A stretch of 17,349 nucleotides of DNA from JAGLTA01 sp034660735. Lineage in GTDB: Bacteria > Patescibacteriota > Patescibacteriia > JAACEG01. Shown here in pieces: positions 14,860 through 17,349 of the stretch. The first letter of the stretch is position 1, and each line of letters starts with the position of its first letter. The translations under genes were made by a program, and so were the position numbers. Below the pieces are notes generated by a model. That model was not told the origin of the DNA. It did not search any database and worked only from the letters and a program-made list of their open reading frames with translations. The stretch covers positions 1 to 17,349 of the forward strand of contig JAYEJQ010000027.1 of NCBI GenBank assembly GCA_034660735.1, written 5' to 3'.

Positions 14860-14888
14860 GTAATAAATTTCGTTACAAAATTTATTAC
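14860..14888 (+). repeat. Perfect 11-bp hairpin between two tRNA genes
   Basis: GTAATAAATTT (14860-14870) and AAATTTATTAC (14878-14888) are exact inverted repeats around a 7-nt loop CGTTACA. It lies 26 bp after tRNA-Leu and 16 bp before tRNA-Met. With no U-run it is a poor terminator; a processing signal in a joint tRNA transcript is possible. Confidence 0.55.
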
Positions 14889-14904
14889 GCAGCAAGTCTA
14901 TTAA

Positions 14905-14978
14905 GGCAGGGTAGCTCAGTCGGTTAGAGCGAGGGAATCATAACCCCTAGGCCGCGGGTTCAATTCCCGCCTCTGCCA
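14905..14978 (+). tRNA. tRNA-Met (anticodon CAU), elongator type
   Basis: Acceptor arms GGCAGGG and CTCTGCC pair (one G-U), discriminator A, then CAA, so CCA is not encoded. The anticodon loop is ATCATAA, anticodon CAU. G1-C72 pairing and lack of the three G-C pairs next to the loop argue against the initiator. The tRNA-Ile2 that uses a modified CAU cannot be excluded. The anticodon stem AGGGA/CCCCT has an A-C mismatch next to the loop. Confidence 0.9.
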
Positions 14979-14986
14979 CAAATAAA

Positions 14987-15009
14987 AAAACAGCCCAAAA
15001 GGTTGTTTT
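14987..15009. terminator. Bidirectional rho-independent terminator
   Basis: AAAACAGCC (14987-14995) pairs with GGTTGTTTT (15001-15009) over 9 bp (one G-U) around loop CAAAA. T-rich sequence follows on the right and an A-run precedes on the left, so it can stop both the rightward tRNA transcript and the leftward membrane-protein transcript whose stop codon is at 15014. Confidence 0.75.
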
Positions 15010-15013
15010 ATTA

Positions 15014-15751
15014 TTAACTTAATTTTTTACCAACTTTATTTTTAAAAACAAAAAAACATTCTAATGCAAAAATAAATAAAATTAATTCTATGCTAGTTTC
15101 GAAAATTTCACCAACCCTGTAGACATCAAAAACTCCTTTTTCTATACTGAATATTCCCTCAGTAATATCATTCATTTCTTTGCTAATTAAGATCAATAAA
15201 GCAATAAACAAACTTCCTGTTTGAATATTTAATCTATCAATCCATTTTTTAAATACTGAAAAAATATTTACTAAAAATGTTACGAAAACAAAATAGAAAA
15301 TAATTAAATTTATTCCTTTATCAAATAAATTTATTGTTGATTTATAAAAAAATTTTAAATTATGGATATTTATTTCATTTTGATAATTGATATTACTAAT
15401 AAATTCAGGAGTATAAATATTAAATAATCTTTGCCCCCAGCTTATTTCTTCTCCAAACAGAATAAAAAGAAAAATACCTGCGAATAAAAAAAATAATCTT
15501 TTACTCCTTTTCTGTAAGCTTTTTATAAAAATATAAAAGAAAATAAAAGAACCGAATAATAAAACTAAGGCACCGACAATCTCATAAATCCCATCTTCTT
15601 TCAAAAAAGAAAAAACTAAACCATCGCGATCATAAAAATGTAAAATAATTGGCAGTAAATATAAAAAAAATAAAAATAACAAAATAAATAATTTGCATTT
15701 CTGCGAATTTTTTTTATAAAAATTAAAATATTTTACACTTTCAAGCTTCAT
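15014..15751 (-). CDS. Uncharacterised polytopic membrane protein with GEEISWGQR motif
   Basis: A 245-residue integral membrane protein with about six helices (21-39, 57-77, 84-104, 149-168, 178-192, 217-236). The most striking motif is GEEISWGQRLF (100-110) at the end of helix 3, followed by NYQNEINIHNL (122-132). I recognise this pair, an EExSWGQR and an N-x-H-N about 20 residues on, from unnamed membrane proteins in many bacteria, but know no function. Clustered Glu101, Glu102, His130, Glu215 and Glu222 near the membrane faces could form a metal or catalytic site; that is inference. A possible leader ORF with a strong Shine-Dalgarno site overlaps its start. It reads toward a shared terminator at 14987-15009. 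Confidence 0.75.
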   Translation of the reverse strand: MKLESVKYFNFYKKNSQKCKLFILLFLFFLYLLPIILHFYDRDGLVFSFLKEDGIYEIVGALVLLFGSFIFFYIFIKSLQKRSKRLFFLFAGIFLFILFGEEISWGQRLFNIYTPEFISNINYQNEINIHNLKFFYKSTINLFDKGINLIIFYFVFVTFLVNIFSVFKKWIDRLNIQTGSLFIALLILISKEMNDITEGIFSIEKGVFDVYRVGEIFETSIELILFIFALECFFVFKNKVGKKLS

Positions 15752-15785
15752 AGACTTTCGACTTATAGAGTTTTAGTTTTGGCAA
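15741..15785 (-). CDS. Possible 14-codon leader ORF with strong ribosome-binding site
   Basis: On the minus strand AAGGAGG (15798-15792) lies 6 nt before a TTG at 15785-15783. The frame reads MPKLKLYKSKVYEA and stops at TGA 15743-15741, inside the start of the downstream membrane-protein gene (ATG 15751-15749), which has no such site of its own. It could be a Lys-rich leader peptide that delivers ribosomes to the main start by coupling. Short length makes it uncertain. Confidence 0.3.
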   Translation of the reverse strand: MPKLKLYKSKVYEA

Positions 15786-15850
15786 ATAACCCCTCCTTTT
15801 TTACCCAAACTACCCACTTGTCAGGGTGGATTTTACGATAAGTTTTTTAT

Positions 15851-16945
15851 TTATTCGCATTCTCCTGTTTTGTATCCGTTGACTGTTTCTGTTTTAGATG
15901 AATACAGGCAGGCGGCGCAAGCATTTGTAAAAGTTTTCCAAACTGTAAATTCTTCCTCTATAATTATTTTAGGGTTGATTTTAGAAATATTTTTTTTAAT
16001 TTTAGCGCAGACAGGATTGTAATCCTTAGAACATACTTTGGTAAAAGCAAATTCTTTGCAATCATACAGTTCGTTTTTTACTTCATTCACTGCAATAATA
16101 TCAATAATTTCACCTCCTTGAATTTTAATTTTAACCTTTCTTTTTGAAGCGCTGAGATCGCTATATGAAAAATAAAAAACCCATGAGTATGGAATTTTTT
16201 GCTTTATTGTTTTTACAAGGGAAAGATCATTTCCTTTATCGTCTGCATATTCAGAACTGGTTTCTATCGCATTTTTGGCGATTTTTGCGCTCTCCTTTTC
16301 GCTTATCTTTTTAAATTTAAAGTCCCCCATATCAATAATATTATCAACAGTCAATTGTTTTCCGCCTATATCATCAACAGTATCTGATATTTTTCCTTCA
16401 ATTTTAATAATCGCCTCTTTGTCGCGCAGAGCCTTTAATAATTCGCTTATCTCTTGATCAATCGCTGTTATTCCGATTTTTTCGCCGTTTAACATTTCAA
16501 AATAATCGTCAAATTTAGCTCCGCGCAAACTGATTATTTCACCTTCCCAGATATTATCATTCAAATAAAAATCTCCCTGGACGCATTTTCCTTTAAAAAA
16601 TTTCCATTCTTCGCACTCTGAATTATCTTGAAAAACGCAGACTCCGTATTCCTGATTTCTAAAATCTGCGCGAATATCCAGCGCGCCGCCTTTTTCTTGG
16701 CAATTTATTGAAGCTGGATTTCCCAAAACTTCACGCGCGCATTTTTGCTCTTGGCAAAAATAACGAATTCCAATTGAAGCTTCTTGCGGAATACAGTCTT
16801 CGTCAAGACGGCAAATCTGGCCTTGATTATTATCCGTTGAAATCGTCTGTTGTTTTTCATTTTTATTATTTAACAAAATAAAGCCAGTTAAAAAAACCGC
16901 TGTTAAAACCAAAAAACTAAAAATCAAAATAAAAACTTTTTTCAT
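15851..16945 (-). CDS. Membrane-anchored DUF333 and Kazal-like domain protein
   Basis: A 364-residue exported protein with an N-terminal signal/anchor helix (4-25) that lacks a lipobox Cys. Then: a small Cys-rich segment (C45, C51, C64, C69); a DUF333 domain (76-121: NPASINCQEKGG, YGVCVFQDNSECEEWKFFKGKC); a beta-rich region (about 130-205); a PepSY-like stretch (about 212-285, with SAKIAKNAIE and VKIKIQGGEIIDI); and a C-terminal Kazal-like domain (C296, C305, C313, C343, C346, C363; PVCAKI then TFTNACAAC and GYKTGEC) with an enlarged insertion at 314-340. All 14 cysteines lie outside the membrane and are even in number, consistent with disulphides. Kazal domains inhibit serine proteases, so a protective surface role is possible. 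No operon partner is clear. Confidence 0.72.
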   Translation of the reverse strand: MKKVFILIFSFLVLTAVFLTGFILLNNKNEKQQTISTDNNQGQICRLDEDCIPQEASIGIRYFCQEQKCAREVLGNPASINCQEKGGALDIRADFRNQEYGVCVFQDNSECEEWKFFKGKCVQGDFYLNDNIWEGEIISLRGAKFDDYFEMLNGEKIGITAIDQEISELLKALRDKEAIIKIEGKISDTVDDIGGKQLTVDNIIDMGDFKFKKISEKESAKIAKNAIETSSEYADDKGNDLSLVKTIKQKIPYSWVFYFSYSDLSASKRKVKIKIQGGEIIDIIAVNEVKNELYDCKEFAFTKVCSKDYNPVCAKIKKNISKINPKIIIEEEFTVWKTFTNACAACLYSSKTETVNGYKTGECE

Positions 16946-16995
16946 AAATATTATCTATATTCTAACGATAACTTTAAATACTACATTAAGAAGCG

Positions 16996-17349
16996 CTAAC
17001 TTGAAGATTTTGCTAAATTCTCTTCTAAGAAAGCCTCGTCTGGGGAAACAAAATTTCCATTGCCTTGATAAAGCTGATAATAAGTGGAACTATCTTGGCT
17101 TACATAATATCTTTCACCGGTTATTATATATGGCGACTCAGTCGGCAAATAAATATCCAGATCTTTGCCATCCGATATAATTGTAACTATCTGCTCCTCT
17201 ATTGAATTTCCGCTGCTCATAACAAGCAAAAATAAAATACCGTTTTTATCCGATGCTTGTCCTAATTTAGTAAAAACATTATCATCTCCAAGATCGCCTA
17301 AATATGTCAAATAACCTCTATTTTCATTAGAGCTGGAAGAATCATAATA
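16996..17349 (-). CDS. Unrecognised protein, C-terminal part only
   Basis: The minus-strand frame is open from the right edge to TAG at 16998-16996, giving 117 residues of a larger protein whose start lies outside the window. An internal TTG at 17310 could serve as a start but nothing marks it as one, and the frame continues upstream (YYDSSSSNENRGY). The sequence is acidic, Ser/Tyr-rich and mostly beta in character (ILFLLVMSSGNS, EEQIVTIISDGKDLDIYLP, PYIITGERYYVS), as in exported or surface proteins. It resembles no family I can name. The next gene on the same strand starts 50 bp after its stop, so they may be co-transcribed. Confidence 0.6.
   Translation of the reverse strand, partial: YYDSSSSNENRGYLTYLGDLGDDNVFTKLGQASDKNGILFLLVMSSGNSIEEQIVTIISDGKDLDIYLPTESPYIITGERYYVSQDSSTYYQLYQGNGNFVSPDEAFLEENLAKSSS

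Noticed and set aside
1..17349. CRISPR arrays, insertion sequences, integrases, rRNA genes
   Set aside because: No regularly spaced repeats, transposase or integrase motifs, or rRNA-like sequence were seen on either strand.
17310..17349. Treating TTG 17310 as the start of the right-edge gene
   Set aside because: The frame stays open to the window edge and no ribosome-binding site precedes this TTG, so the gene is reported as partial.

Overview
This is an AT-rich, densely coded bacterial window with standard-code genes: UAA stops predominate, with two UGA and one UAG, and no long gene contains an internal UGA. Several features together suggest a Candidate Phyla Radiation (Patescibacteria) genome: short lipoprotein genes, an oversized membrane fusion protein beside an RND pump, a UbiB kinase next to a phasin-like protein, a bactofilin, and mostly Shine-Dalgarno-less starts. 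That placement is inferred from gene content and composition; no ribosomal marker is present.

Left part (1-2131, minus strand): an operon running leftward encodes an AlkD-type DNA glycosylase, a polyprenyl-phosphate sugar-1-phosphate transferase (WecA/MraY superfamily) and a DUF192 lipoprotein that is cut by the window edge. The last two overlap as ATGA. Bases 2132-2367 are a divergent regulatory region with a strong promoter and a 20-bp palindrome that looks like a TetR operator.

Centre (2368-13217, plus strand): a TetR regulator and a VIT/CCC1-like membrane protein are followed by a small membrane ORF with a perfect Shine-Dalgarno sequence but an in-frame TGA, and then a long hairpin. Next come a phasin-like protein, another hairpin, and a tight run: UbiB/ABC1 kinase, a family 2 glycosyltransferase split by a -1 frameshift at an A8 run, a patatin-like protein with a degenerate nucleophile elbow, a 1036-residue RND transporter, a 618-residue membrane fusion protein, and a second patatin with canonical motifs. 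The recurring theme is lipid handling and hydrophobe transport. I propose, as inference only, that this is a TetR-headed envelope-lipid remodelling or transport locus.

Right part (13218-17349): tRNA-Arg(CCU) on the minus strand; a bactofilin and a DAGK-fold protein with a degraded GGDGT motif on the plus strand; tRNA-Leu(UAA) and tRNA-Met(CAU) on the plus strand; and a bidirectional terminator. Three minus-strand genes follow: a polytopic membrane protein with a GEEISWGQR motif, preceded by a possible leader ORF; a secreted or anchored DUF333 plus Kazal-like protein; and a partial unknown protein at the right edge.
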